Below are positions 1 through 15,000 of a stretch of DNA of 64,000 nt, piece after piece. The stretch comes from Callipepla californica brunnescens. Taxonomy: Eukaryota; Chordata; Aves; Galliformes; Odontophoridae. The number at the start of each line of letters is the position of its first letter. The first letter of the stretch is position 1. Made by a program: the position numbers and the translations under genes. The notes under the pieces were generated by a model, which ran no database searches, was not told the origin of the DNA, and worked only from the letters and a program-made list of their open reading frames with translations. The stretch is from positions 2,068,485 through 2,132,484 of the forward strand of contig JALIRH010000031.1 in the NCBI GenBank assembly GCA_023055505.1, written 5' to 3'.

Positions 1-3000
1 TATCCTAAAAATATGACAAAGCTCTTCTAGGGAAAGATCTTTTGCTTTGCTGAGCTTTTATGAGCTGAAGGCCTGGTGTTTCTTGGTATTCTCAAAAAGT
101 CCCATGTAAAAGAAACAGTAAAAATCTTTTCTAACTACTTCCAATTATTCCATGTTTTACCAAACGAATACAGATGTACACAGAGGATCTCAAGACATTG
201 TAGTATAAAGGACCCTTTAAAAACAGACTGTGCAGGGCAATGGCTTCTTTCTTAAACACTATGTATTTCAATCCGTTGCTAATAAAATAATAATATTATT
301 CAAATAAGATCAAATACATGGACATGTCTCTCACATTAAAACATGAATGCATATGCCTGAAATGCACGTAAACAGACTGCTGCTTTGGCTAATACTATCT
401 CTCTAAAATATTCAGTTCTCCCACCCACTGCCTGACAATTTGTGCTGTTAAAAAAAAAACACACAAAAAACCACAAAACAATCACCAAAAACAGATAGTA
501 ATACCCCATTCTTTAAGTCACTATTATCTTTATTATCTTCTACCCTGATTTACTCTTACATATTGATGTACCTATGTCTTTTAATTAAGTATTTAAGACA
601 TAAATACTGCTTGGAGCAGCAGCTATTTCAATCTACTACGAAAAAAGAGTCAACATTAGATCTGGGACATAGCTGAGAAAAGAAACCTTTGACACTTAAT
701 CCTTAAAGACAGTGATTTTACCTTGGAGTATAAGGAATAGTATGAGGCTTTACTTGATTGAAGGTATAGATTAACTTTTGGGCAGCCCGTTGCTGTTGGA
801 TCTCCTGAAGAAAAGCATGTTGATAAGCATCACTTTAATTTGTAATCATGAAAAAAAGAAAGCATTAATTGAAAAACAAACAAACAAATAAATAAATAAA
901 CACAAACCATATGAATGTATATAGTTTAAAAGTGGGAGATACATCTTCCTCAAAACCATTTTCCTTCCCAGAAGGTAACATCAAAGCACACATCAACCAT
1001 ACTAAAGACATTCATGTATAAGCAATATAACATTTAAGACATGTCAAGTCAGCGTCTCTTCAGATCTGTACTCACCCTCAGGCAGAGATGTAACACTGTA
1101 CCATCACGAAAGATCTTTTGCCAAGTCTGAACCACCTCTGGCAGAAAAGACTTCACAATAAATACTTGTCCCAGCTTTAACACATCATTCTCAGACCAAG
1201 TACAAATGACCTTCATGGCCCTCCGCAGACCCCCATCCATCTCCTCCTGTGACAAGACTTGGATCATCGCAGCCATACCATGCTGGGACCAAGAAGACAT
1301 GCTTTTACCAAGGTTCATAGGCGAACTCTCTTCTAGTCGATAGACAGTCACTTCCTCTCCAGCTTCAATGAACAAAAGTTTTGTCAGTAGAAGTCTCATA
1401 TTGCAGAAAGAGGAAAGAATTGCATTTTCATTCAGCATCTTAGAATAACATACTACTTTACATACCTTTTCAAGCAATGTTTTTGAAAATCTGTCCTATC
1501 TAAGCTTTTACTATCTATGACTATAGGTCTCTTGTGACAACATAAGGTGCTCAAATGCATCAAACCTCCATACAGACATGAACTGAAGATTTCACACATA
1601 CTTTCACAGAAACAAAGCTCGGTGATAGCCTGGTCAATATAAAATAATAATCTCTTTTGCCACAATGTTTAAGTACTTAAAAATAACTGAACTTTAAAAA
1701 TGAATACTTTTTAACATTTATCATCTTCAGCACAAAATTTAATCTAATAATGGCTCTCTCTGTTAACGCACCATGTGGAAATGAAATTTTCAGTAAGACT
1801 TGTTTTTAGTTAATCAAAACCCAGGCAACATACAACATTTTCTTTTAAACTGTGCTTGACTAAACAAATATATTAGACAAGACAAACAGACAAACACAGC
1901 TTGTAATAGTTAATGACTACGTAAATAAAGGGCTAGAGATCGTCACCTTTTGAGGAAGAGAACTGAGTTGCTCAGAAGAAAGGAATAGTGAACTGGCCAT
2001 GATAAACCAGGAAGATTAGATTGAGAAGGGAACTGTCCTTCCTCAGAGAAAGGAATCCTAGAAGAACAAGCTAAAGCAAGTAGAAAGGAAGTCTACAATC
2101 CTGACATTTTAAATTAAGAGCTTTTTTTCTAGAAGTTCCCATGTTTGGTTGATTAGTTGGTTTCAGGGAAACTACAACAGATACAAAGAGCACAGTAACT
2201 CTTATTTCATTGAGAAAACTCTCAACTACAAAACACTATTTTTCAATGCAGTTGATACTACCTGCTATGCATTTTTGCTAGTAACAAACAAGAGCCTGAA
2301 AGCCATGCTTGTAAAAATATGCACCAGAGAAGGCGACGCTGTTTCACAGGTGATATGACAATGTTGTTGCTAGGATAACACTGTCCATGCAACATGTTAT
2401 CCATCTTTAATTGGACAGAACAGGTGGAAGCCAGAATGAGTCAGATTCAGACTATTCAGTGGGTGTAGTAGGACAGTCCAGCCAAAATAGGCATGGAGCT
2501 CCTGGGTCTTCAAATTGATACAAGGCCCATTGTTACAGTGTTGTAAGAGAAAGACTGACTTCTTATCTGAACTGATTCTTGAAGTTTGAGTTTTCAGCTT
2601 AGACAGAATCTCAAGGTAGCAGTCAGAGTAGACATTTGTTTCATATGCACTTCTATGTCAGATGCCATTTATCAGACTGCTCCCAGACCATTGCTATGCA
2701 GCTACCTCTGCAACTGTTCTACTTAAAATAAACCAATGGAAAAGTCAGTGTATTACACAAAAGACAATTGGATAACGATACTATAACTATGCACAATTCT
2801 TTCTTAATCTTATACTAATTCTTCATTTTATTAGCTTTTGACAATTTAATACTTAAAATGGTGTCTCCTGAGAGTCTCAAAGATCACAATGTTCAATATG
2901 TTCATAGCTGTATTAATTATCTGCAGCAATCTGGACCCGAGAAATCCTATGATGCTGCAAATATCAGCAATTAGTCGCTGTGAGAAGAAATATACTACAT

Positions 3001-6000
3001 ATTGCAAGAACACACCTAGATCTCATATGTCCAGAGGCAGAGCTTCTGGTGCTGTAAACCAGTACAGCACACTAACTTCAAAACTCTTTCAAACGATCTT
3101 ATATATCCTTCTCTTCCACTCCTTAGTTACAGTACAGTTCTTTTTTTTTTTTTTTTTTTTTTTTGGTACACTACAACTCTTCTGTACTATGTACTGAAGT
3201 AAAGTCCTTTCAACAAATGCCTATTTTTCTCGTATTTTGACAAGATATCCTGACATATATATTGAGGCAGGATGGTGTAGTGGTAACAAAGCATTCATAA
3301 ACATTAGTGGAATCTCACTGCTATCTTATCTACCTAACGAGAAGTTACAGAGAAAATAAAGTTAGACTCCTCTATGAGGTTCACAGTAATCATATGAATG
3401 CCAGCAGACACAAGGTGCAGCAAGAGAAACTCCAAGAAAGAATTTTTAAAAAGGTTTACAGTGAAGCAGTAAAACAAGTTGTCCAGAGAGGGTATGGAAG
3501 CTCTATTTATATTCAAAACACAACTAGACAGACCCTCAGTAAGCTGATCTGAATTGGTCACACAGGGAGTTGGACCAGATGACCTTGAGAAGTCTGTCAA
3601 TTACTGCATGACTGCAATTCTATATTAGTTCATTTCTTTTAGAAAAGAAGAAATACTGGTATTAATTCAAGGTAGCGTCTCAAATTCAGTCTTCTAAAAA
3701 TAATGCATGGAACATTCATACAGTAAGAAGACATAACCAGAAAACTGGTACTCACCAAAGAGTTGGACTGGTGTAAATGGTATGGTCTGAGCAAGTCTCA
3801 TTAAGTTGTTTCTTTCAACAGCTGCAAAGAAGACAAATTTCATTGCCATACTGAATACATAACAAGCCAACTGACTTTCAAAAGTATCTGACAACTCTTT
3901 AGTGATTGAAGCCAAGTAGGCTGCAGTGTGGTCCTAAGTCATACCTTCTGACTGCCATTTGAGAGGTTCTATCCAGCCACAAGCACCCCTTTGCATGGTG
4001 TCATATATCACAAGCATCAACCTCCATTCTTTTCACTGTCCACTGCTTCCCTTCTTACAAGAAAACAGACTGCGGGAGAAGTGCCTTGCACCCTGGCTAG
4101 TAGGACTGTTTCTGCTTTTCATCCTTCTTCCAATAGCTGCTGCTACTACTTTCTCCACCTGCCAGCTCCAGCACAGTGCACTATGCCAGTAAGACGCATT
4201 GGCCTCAGCTGCCCTCACAGACAGTGGCTGTCAGGCAAGGCAATAAAGGGAAATCCCATCTTGCCCTAAAGATGACAGTGTCATCAACTGGGCTCCACAC
4301 CAAATAAAATACTTAATTTCATATATATACCTCCTCAACTGGGGACCTTTTTCTCAGTCAAACACCTTCAAAACTCAGAGTGCTAACTAAATATTTATGG
4401 ACTTGTTCTCAAAATGACTCAGTTTTTGGGAAACAGAAGAGAGGTCCAGAGTAAGCCACAAAGGGGTTGAAGAAGGAGGTAAATCATATACTTAATACCT
4501 TAGCTGTGTTTCACTGAACAGTACTGACAAAGTCCTTAAGGATGACATCTGGAGCTTAGATACTCAGTATTCTTGTTTTTACCCCTTTTGAAAGCCAAGG
4601 TTCAGTCTTAATGCACCACTAGAAACATACTCTGGTCACTAAACTACTGCATACCAGGAACAAGGATGTAAACAAGGTAAATGCCACAGTTATGCTGTTT
4701 GTCAGACCCTGTCAGTGCTCACTACAGAGCCATGGTAAGCATTGTGAAGTCACTTTACACCACTCCTAAGCCTGAAGCAAAACTCAAGATCTTTTGACGG
4801 TGAGGAGAGGCAAAACTGTACTTGACTGTAAAGCACAATAGCAAAATAAACCATAATCAGTACAGTGTAGAAGACTTTAGAATCACAGAATCCTTACAGT
4901 TGGGAGGGACCTTTAAAGTCCATCTAGTCCAACTCCTCTGCATTGCACAGAAACATGGGTAGCTCAATCAGGTTGCCTATATATGATCCAGCCTCATCCT
5001 GTAAGTCTCCAGGGATGGGGCATCCACCACATCTCAGTTTGGGCTTTGTTGACTAATTTCTAGCCCATTCTTCCTGGAAAAAGGACATCTACACATCTAT
5101 TCTGGAAACATCTCAAGATCTTTGTCAGCTTGTAATATAAATAAGAAAGTAATCTGTGCTTCAAAGCCCTATCCAATTTCAAATGGCATGCATGATAACA
5201 ACCAAATTAATCATTGTAACAATGCCAAAATGGCAGAGAAAATGCTCCTGTACACTGATTACAAACCAGGAGTTGTTATTCCTGGTGAAAATCACATCAT
5301 TTTTCGAACTTCAGAAGGCTGCTAATGCTTTCGGTTTACCCTATGCCACCCTTGAAAGGATCTAAAGCCATGCAGGCAACAGAGACATCTACTGGCAAGC
5401 TCCGCACAGTTCTCCTCTGGGAAAAAAAAAATAAAAATAAAAAAGAAATCCAAGACTTGCGGAAAAATCTCTGCATATTCAATTCAGGATGACAGGACTG
5501 TGGGCAATTAGAATCCAAATGACTTATTTCCTGACAGATTTCCATGAGTTCATAGGTATATAAACACGGGTTAGGTGATACAGGACCAATTAACTGACGA
5601 AACCAATAGCAGCAAGTACAAATGAGGATATGGGAGGTGTGAGGGGATAGGATAGCTATAAACAAATGAATGTCTCTTCTGGCCTCCCCAGGAATCAGAG
5701 GTCTATTCATTGCTTCCACTGATATTTTGAAAGCAATTACCTACATTCTGTACTGGCTTTGCCACAAATAGCTGGAATGGAGCAATTAGCAGCAGGAAAA
5801 TAATTCATAACTTCCTCTCTGCTGTATTAGGCATGAATTAATGCAGAACCTTCTTAACAGTGGTGAACTGTGCAACCCTTCCAAATGAAAACCACAGAGA
5901 ATGACAAAGGATGAAGTAATGCTCTTTTTAATTTGGTAAATTACTCAGCTATCATTCTGGTGCCTCCTGCTTACCTGAGTAATGACAGTGCAGATCTTGA

Positions 6001-9000
6001 GATGTTTTCAAGCAGCCAAAGATACCTGAAATAACGTTTAAAGGATCATTTATGTTAATTATTATAGCAGAGATAAATGCATGATTTTTGAATTTCTTCC
6101 ATCCCAGAGTTTGTCATGAAACAGATTAATCAGAATTACCATCTTCACATTCTAGAGAGGAGAATTACTAATAGGCTTAAGCTACATTATAATGTACAGT
6201 ATATTGGCAGATTTCAGTCACCAATGTAATACAACCAGACCACTTATTTATTCAGAGAAATGGTGGGAAACTAGTAATATCAACCTCAAGGACATGTAGC
6301 TTCTCTTAGCCAATTACACCTCTGGGATATTAAAAGCATTTTGCTGTCCATCATGCTTCACAGTCTCCCAAAGGCACAATTTTTCGAACTCCATCTTCAG
6401 TCATTAAGCATTCCATTAACTATACTACTACAACAAAGTTATAACAATACTGGCTCATTAATCCATGATCTCAGATGCTCTTAAGGTACAAACGTAACAA
6501 TTTCTGTGATTACATACAGAATAGGCAGAGCCACATAAGATTTGGTCCAAAATCTTTTGTTTTAGAAATCATCTTTTAAATAAAGCCAAGATTAATAAGC
6601 ACATTTCCATTAATTAGATGAAATCACTTCATTCTATTGGAAATTCAAACTTTAAAATACCAGGTTTAAAAACAAACAAACAAGAAAAAAAAACCCACAG
6701 CATTTATGCTGTAATACTTTCTGTTTTGAAAAAAGAGTTAATCAGAACTGTATCTTCATCAAACTGTGCAAACATAACCTCTTCTTGTTGGTATGGTTTA
6801 TTCAGTTAGCTCCCCATCCCTAACAAAAGAGATTTTAGATGAGGAACATTAACAGATTACAGGGTGAAGGTCATTGTTTGCAATGAGTCCCCTTGGTCCC
6901 TTTTGATCTCATTCCAGATAGACCCAAGTAGCTTTACTGTATTTCATATATTGTTAAACAGAAAGCATGAAAAGGGGAATGGATATCTACTAATTCCTTC
7001 TGAGGGTGGGAAAGCTGGATTTTAAGCAAAGCTATGGTGCATTCTGGAGAATAACCCTAAAACATCTCATACTGACAGCAGTGTGCTTCACCACAGTTCC
7101 ATTTTGTGCACAGACTGACCATATATGGAGTGCATAAGTCAAAGACCATCTAATATCTGCATCACAGCTACTTTCAGAGAGATACAAGTACAGATGTACA
7201 ACCTGTTATGGCAAGGTGGCATGTCAGGAAAACTGGAAGACAGATTAAAAGGCAACAAATACAAGTGAAGTTAACTACCACGCTACTGCTGTGGAACAAA
7301 GTCAATCTTCATTATGATCCTGAATTTCTTCATTGGTCATTCGATACTAAATTCAGTGTTTCACCATCTCCTTAATTTCAGTGAAGCCACACAGAGTTAA
7401 TTACACCAAACAACCATTTGAAAAATCAAGCATACAGTACATTATGTATTATAATCTATTCTCAGATGCAGGCCCAATTTTAACTAAGGGCTTCTCTCAG
7501 ACTGCCAATGATTACATTTAAAAATGATTATTCCTCCTGGAAAGGATAGCATGATGGGGCAGAATTCCATAAAACTAAGTCTTTTCTTTCAGGATTTTGC
7601 CACTACCGTATATAAAAACTTGCACTTTAAAACAAAAGTAGGAAATAACATATGAAAAAATGGTTAAACATTTCTCATAACTATCCAAATAGAATGAATT
7701 GATTTTCTTTTTTATTATCTACTTCACAGCTGTCAAAGAGAGGAACTGAAATGAATGGCAAGTAACCAGAAACTTACTGTCAGCTCCTTCTGAAGCTCTC
7801 AGCCTGTTTAAAAGCAAACATTTGATATTTTACTTCAAAATTCCTGTCTTTAAGCTAATTCTAATACATATTGATGAGAAATGATCTATATGAAGACAAA
7901 ACTCAGAAAGTTTTGATCAGCAAACATAAAAGAAAATAACCCCCTGGATTTTTGTTCATTTGAACAACTAGCAAGTAATCTTCGCTACTAAAGAACAGCC
8001 AATTTTTTTCTGCATGTTTCTTTCTCTGTTTTATGTTGAGCTGCTCTTAAAATTCCACACTGCTGTTCATGTCATTTACAATGCAGCATCAGCTAAACAC
8101 CTTCCATCACATACACAATTGTTCATTTTTCAAATGTGAATCAATGCTACGATGTACTCAGAACTACATATGCCATTGCCATTGCTTGCATAAAAACAGA
8201 CTTTTCACACTGAGGGTCCTTTGGATTAGCAAGGCTACAAGAAACTACAGCATCAACATTAACATTAATGCACTCTTTGTTACAGAACACAGTGGATATG
8301 ATTCGTGCAACGTGCCAATGAAGACAGCAAAGTGACAGAATCAGGCTACTTGAAAGTTTGTAAATCCTGCTGGTAAGTACACAGTTTGGCTATTGCCCAT
8401 GAATGACTGAGTTAAAAAAAAAAAAATAAAGACATATGATCTATCAAACTAAAAATAATTCCTAAAACCATTCAAAATACTTACGAAAACAGTATAATTT
8501 TAATAAATATATTTGAAGCTTATTAACTATTAAAAATCATTATAAAATCAAGCTAAACATTTTGTAAATATGCAGACTCAGTAAAAAAGAGATTAGTTAT
8601 GAAACAAGAGAAGGTTTCAGTAGCTGCTAGTTTTTAAATTATTAGTAAAGAAAATATGCAATTTTCACAGCAATATCACCTGAAATTTTTCTTGCTCACT
8701 ATACTGACTAGTTAAATACACTGTTGTATATTAGAGATCGAATGAGAAAATTTATTATTTCTAGAATACAAAGGTGTGTCCATTCCACCTAAAACTATGC
8801 ATATTCTTTGAATGGATTTTCTTTACCTTCATTAACAAGCCTTCACTTAAAGAAACTAAAAGAGATTGAACTGCCTTAAATCTTTATTTCACATAACTTT
8901 CTCATCTTAAGTATATTACAGAACTGAAGTGGAAACCTGACAAAAGAACAGGATTCTCTTACTGAACACATGTGATCAATATCTTAACATAACAGTAATA

Positions 9001-12000
9001 CATACGAGGAATTCCTGCTCAGATTATTTCTGTGGATGCTTCCGGACATGCTATTACTCAAATCCTATAAAGAAGAAAGATACTTTTACTGGTAAAAATC
9101 TGTACACCACTGTCAAATATTCAAAGAGCAACTCAAAATTGTAAACTCTTGAAAACATTTCTTGTTAAGCTTGTTAAAATGAATAACCCCACTCACAGGA
9201 AAATCACAGCATTGTCACAGTAAAATGGAATATTATTTCGCTCAGACTGCAGTTCTCCATTGTTGTCTCTATAAAATTGAACGAAATACTCAGGTTCAGA
9301 GCTATTATCTCAGTACACTGGTGAAGGCAACACACTGAGCAGTTCTCCAGTGACTTAGGTAAAACATTTTCAAATCATCATTCAGTCTTCTAGCTCTACT
9401 AAGGAAAATTGTATCACCCTGCCATTTCCAAGGTCCTTCTAAAGTGCTGGTCAGAGATGGGACTATTCTTCTGACAAGAGAAATTAGGCAGATTAAAAAT
9501 CCTCAAAAGAAGTAGAGCCCAAATTAAAAGTTTGAAGATCAAGTCTAAAGATCTGCTTTGAATACTTTCTGAGTCTTAACTCTTTTTTTTATTTTAATTT
9601 CAGAGCTCACTCATGTTTTTACCTTTTAAATTGTTTGCAGATGAAAAAATCTTTAGTACAACTGAAAAATTCACACACACACACACCATTATCTTTGCTA
9701 GCCGCTACACATCAGGAGGGATTTCTGAACCGCTACTGTTCAATGAGTAGAGCTGAAAGGAGTCATTGTAGGGAAAATTCATTAGTTTAAAATATATTTT
9801 AACCTAATATGAAGAGATAGATGCAGCAGTATCATGACATCTCAATGATGTATGCATACAGTCTCATAAGCCAGACAGTACTAAAGAGGCATAGAGACGA
9901 AGTAGTATTGAAGACTATGCCTTAAATGTATAAATAATTTGAAATTAGTGTTCTTGAAGTGACTAGTTTCAGCCTAATCAATGGAATTATTTCTGAGGGC
10001 TTTAAAAATCCCACCCAAGAAAGTTTAATACAAGTTTTGAAGTGTTAGATTACTAGGTCCCTTCACACAGTTTCCCTGACTGTACCTTTATTTTGCTAGT
10101 CTGACCTTCTGTTTCACATTCCAAAGATTCACTGATTTAGACTCCAAACTCAGATTTTACACAATACACCATCAGCAAAGTTATTTCTACTTTCATGTCT
10201 AACTCTCTCACACACACTGAAAAAAATGCTGTTTCTTTTAAATTATGATTCAAGCTCTCTTCCCAAGCATCTGGGATTTAAATTTTATACCACTCAGAAT
10301 ATCAGATCTCAAGCTATTCTCATTCTGTTTTTAAAAAAGCAAACGACACTACTTACAGTGAGAAATAAGCTAAATTGTTAGAGATCATTGTTTTAATAAC
10401 TGACTGCTGTAAGTAAAACTGGCAAGAATGGATGCTGTTGAAAAGGAAGAGAAAAGGACTGTTTCACAGTTCCTTTCATACCTTTGAGATGGCTCTGTAC
10501 AACAGTGAAAGATACATTTTCCTTCATTAGCCACATCATTTAAAAACAGATATAAATTTCTATAATCCAGTTTCCTCAGAACAGTCTTCTGGACAAGTAA
10601 ATTGGTCTAGCTCAACTAAAGACATTTAGTTGACAATTAAAGACAACTAATGACATAAGTGGACATTTGCTGATTTACATAGTCAGAAGTTTGTTACACT
10701 ACAGAGTTGCAAATCAGTTCTGATAACATATGAGATATGGTGTTCATAAGCCACAGGTCGAAAAATCCAACCTTTGCAATTATTATAAATATTTAACTCA
10801 CAGTTAGTGAGAAATAACTATCTCTGTATGACGAAGAGCTATGTAGCTAACTTTCCAAAAATCATTTCACTGTGCTGAACAATTCTGCTCAAAGTTCAAG
10901 ACCAAGTTCTGTACTCACTCACTGCCCAGTGAGACACCAGCTCACACCTCATTTCTGACCACTTTCTTCATACTCAGTTCACTCTGTGATTCAATAATTT
11001 ACTATTCTACTTCAATAATATTCACAGACTGTTAGCAGCTCTTAAATTATTTATCTACTTGCACATATGCACTGTGACAACATTCAGGAAAGTTTCTCAT
11101 GTCTAAAGAGGCATTTCGGGATAAAGAACCTACAGTGGCAAGCCCATGGAGGTCAGCAGAGCTATGCTAGGCTCTTAACAGAAAAAAAAACTCTGGACTA
11201 GGATGTATAATCTCGGGTCTTACCTCTCGAGAATGCCTCAGGTAATCACAGAATGGTATGGTATGCCTATGGATGTCTTGATTTTTCATTTTCTGGTGCA
11301 TGTAACTGAGATATTCCAAACCTAGCCAAAAGAGCAGGTGTCAGCTATTTCCAGAGTGTGAATGAATAGCATTAAAGCTACAAACCTATGCAGTGCTATA
11401 AAATAAACACCTATATACCATATTGCCCCAGCACACGTGTAACAGGCTATAAAAGCCATAGCAGAATTTCATAGGGTTAAAAGTGTTTCCATTCTCTGTT
11501 AGCAGACTTCAGAGGAGTGCAGCCCTACTCAGGCCATGCTGCGCTGAGTCACAGCGTTCCCTTGTGTCTCTCCCAGCAGCCTGCAGAATAAAGCAAGTGA
11601 ACTGCATACTGCAAAGCTCACAGATAAAATAGTCTATGCAGTGATTTCTTAGAATGAAAGAGCTAGAGAACTGTTAAAAGAAGAATGCCATTCCCTTTTC
11701 GTTTCAGCAGAAGTGATGAAGAATTCATTTATTCACTTTAGAGGATGCATTTCAGAGCAATGAGTAATGAATTATGCATCCAGAGAATCTGCCAACAGAT
11801 ACAGTATCACAGCACTGCCTGTGAGTGTATATGCCCTGAAAAATTCACCAGAGTTTATTTTCGCAATAAGCCAGAATGCCACTTCAGAAGACACTAGAGG
11901 AAAGGAGGATATCATCCTTCTGCTTCCCACTTATTCCTACTCTACTATTTCCCACTCAGGAAAGGTAAAATTCCAAGAAGGACACAGCTGACCTTCCATC

Positions 12001-15000
12001 CCTTTTTTCTCTGACATAACAGAATAAATAGCAACTCATGCACGCCTGCAATCTATTCCTAATTCTGTAAAAATTATGCTGGGAGATGAATATAGAGGAT
12101 GACACTTAGAGTTTGAGAATTTTTATTTACTGCTTCTTTTTCAATGCTGTCCTGAATTTTACTGTCTTCAATATCACATACTTAGCTGACTGAAATTAGA
12201 CACAGTGAGCCAGTTCTTGCTGTGTTTTTCTTCCCCATCCCAGATACCAATCTCTGTAGGCTCTGAGCTCACTTGGGTGTTCTGGGGACAACCATCCACT
12301 CTAATCACCTGGTAAGACACAGACAAAACAAAAGTTGAATGACTAGCACCTCTGCAGTTCTTCTGACAGCCGTGCTATGACACGGCCTTTCAGAGCGTTA
12401 CTGAAATGCCAGTGACTGAACTGGCTCTCAAACTGACAAAAAATTTCCCGTATTTGTTAGAAGCTACATCACTTTTGTCTAGTAAAGACAAAAGATCTGA
12501 TCTACTGAAAGATCTGGTATTGCAGGTTTAAAAAAAAAACAAAAACATCAAAGTCCCTCAGAACACCTGAAGAGACAATTAAATCTCTAAGTTCAAGACT
12601 CAAGATCTGTTGCTGATTTGAGAATCTTATGTAAATATATCAGTCTTCATCTTTCATTTCATTAAATAGGAATAACTCTTTCCAGATGACAAAGATGCTT
12701 AGAAATAGAAATATCTCCTTAGAAATATTTTTCAATACATGTACATACACATACAGTTATGGAGGCTGACTCATAAATACGACACAGTCAATATGCAGTA
12801 TACAATGTGCTGTATTGTTGATGGACTCAGAGAAAACACTGTTGGACCTTTGTAAGCAAGTGAGAACAATAGAAAGCCAGTAGCATACAGACTCCACTAC
12901 TTCAGTCTACTCCAGATCATGGGAATCTACCCCAAGTGATTCTGCCAGCTAGAGTGCAAAGGATAATTCATCCCTGTGTGAAAAACTCCTGACCCACTAT
13001 CTGGCAAAATCTACAGCTTTAATCACTTTTAAAACTGAAATCCCACAAATTCAAACAAAAGGGAGATAAAATCAACCCCCAACCCCCCCCCCCCCCCCCC
13101 AAAAAAAAAAAAAAAAGAAAATCTCAATTTCTCTGCAGCATTTTCACTACACATTACACCAAAACATTTTCAGTTAACCTATACTTTGTCTTACATTGCA
13201 GAACTGCTCTTACTGAATGAAAAAGACAGCTACGGGATATGTGCTTCTTTCTACACATACCGGCACCTGAAGAGGTTTTTGATCCTTCTTTTCTCTCCCA
13301 GACTTTCTGTCTCTGTTTTGTTGTTTTGCTTTTGTTTCCTCACTGTGGTGTAGCTCACAAGATGGTAAAGACTCTGTGGGAAAGAATCAAAAAAACATCA
13401 TTAAGCTACAGAGCTTTTGTTTACAAAGAGATGATCCGATAAGACTGGGAGTTGGCAGGTCTCCAAAGCAAGCTGAGAAAAACTTGTGACACCCGAAAAT
13501 AATACTCTTGAAATTTATGCAGTTTGGTGCAAAGATGGTCACCATCAAAAGATAGAAAACAGCAAATGTTATCTATAATCTTGTACTGTTTATACTTAGA
13601 AGTGTAATTTGCTATATTTAAGCTGTTGGTAAGAAAACTTGGTTGAGGACAAGGAGGATTTTAAGCTTGCTATAAAACTGTATACCTATTCATTCTCAAA
13701 GAAACCATCTGACCTGCAATAATGTCAACATATCTCTTAGGGATTCTGCAATATCTTTTGGTTTCTGTAACTCTTACATTGCTTCACCAGGGCAGGAAAC
13801 TACCCCAGAGCCAGGACAGTTGCTCTGACACACAACTGTGTAGCTAGTGCTGTGAGATATAGAGAATCAGGGTAGGACTGCTATTGTGGCTGACACCACG
13901 ATGCTGTCCAGCTCAGATACCAGGCACACCTTACAACTCCCCCACAGCAATTATTCCCAGAACAAACAAAATGAATGAGTAACTCTCTGCTTACTACCCT
14001 CAGCTACAACTGAGATGCCAAAGAGACACTTCTTAATAACATCATGAGTTTCTCATAAAAAAACACTGCAGAGGTACAACATTTTATTATTACCACCTAT
14101 GGACTTGCAGGTTTTCGCTCTTCTCTCTTTTTTAGGGGATGGTAAGCTCTTGCTCCTGCAGAAACTCCACTGCTTCCAGAGTGGGCTGATCCAGAAGGAG
14201 GTGCTATGTTTCAGTTTATTCTCAGAGATGATGATGCTGTGCCGTGAGCTGTCAGAGTTATAGGAGAAGGACTTGGATTCTTTTATCTGTATGTGCCTGG
14301 GAGGTCTACCTGCACAACTACAGTCACAGTTAAAGGTGGAATGTATGCACAGGTCCTTCTCCTGTTTCTTCCTTGAGCTGAAAATCCCTTTTTCATCACC
14401 TTCAGAGAATCCCCAGTTCACATAACCACCTTCAGCTTCTTCCCTATCATCACAGTAGGGTGCTGTATTTTCTCTGATATCAAGTGATGTCTGGAGACTG
14501 AGAGAATGACAAGCATCTGTGGCATTAGTCTTTGTTGATGGCAGGTGAATAATAAAATCTCTCTGGCTCCACTGATAGTCTTCTGACTCTTTTTCAACAA
14601 GGCTAATGCTCTGCAGGTTTTGCTGCACAGCTATGCCGCTTTGCAGTCCATCACTGAACATATCTTCCCTGTACTTGGTAGGAGTACTTGAAAACGACAA
14701 GTTTAAGGTGATGTCATCAGAGAAAGGTGCTCGCTGGTGATCAGAAGGAACTAGCAAAAATCTTCCATACCTGGGGGATGACTTAGCCTCAGAGGACACG
14801 CCTGAAGTAAGCGTGTCATCACTTTCTATTTCTATCTTCTGAGAACTGTCTTCTACCAACTTGTTACTCTCAGTCCTCAGTACGTGGTCTTTGCATTCTG
14901 ACGGCCACTGACTCCCTACCAAGCTCCGTAACAGTGAGGGTGGCATGCTGTAGTAGTGATACTTCTTGTCATACAAACATTCTAGACTGCTCAGAGTCTT

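Noticed and set aside
3262..3290. tRNA-like GATGGTGTAGTGGTAA start
   Set aside because: The stretch resembles a tRNA 5' half, but no matching 3' half, anticodon arm or acceptor pairing follows.
5336..5719. Minus-strand 127-residue open frame in intron 31
   Set aside because: It has no family resemblance, overlaps an A-rich run and lacks usable splice sites that fit TRPM6 phases.
14053..14096. Continuation of the exon 26 frame to a stop at 14053
   Set aside because: The family continues with a Lys-rich linker that is found in exon 27. The stop lies in intron 26, just past two usable donors. A short kinase-less isoform by read-through cannot be excluded but has no support here.
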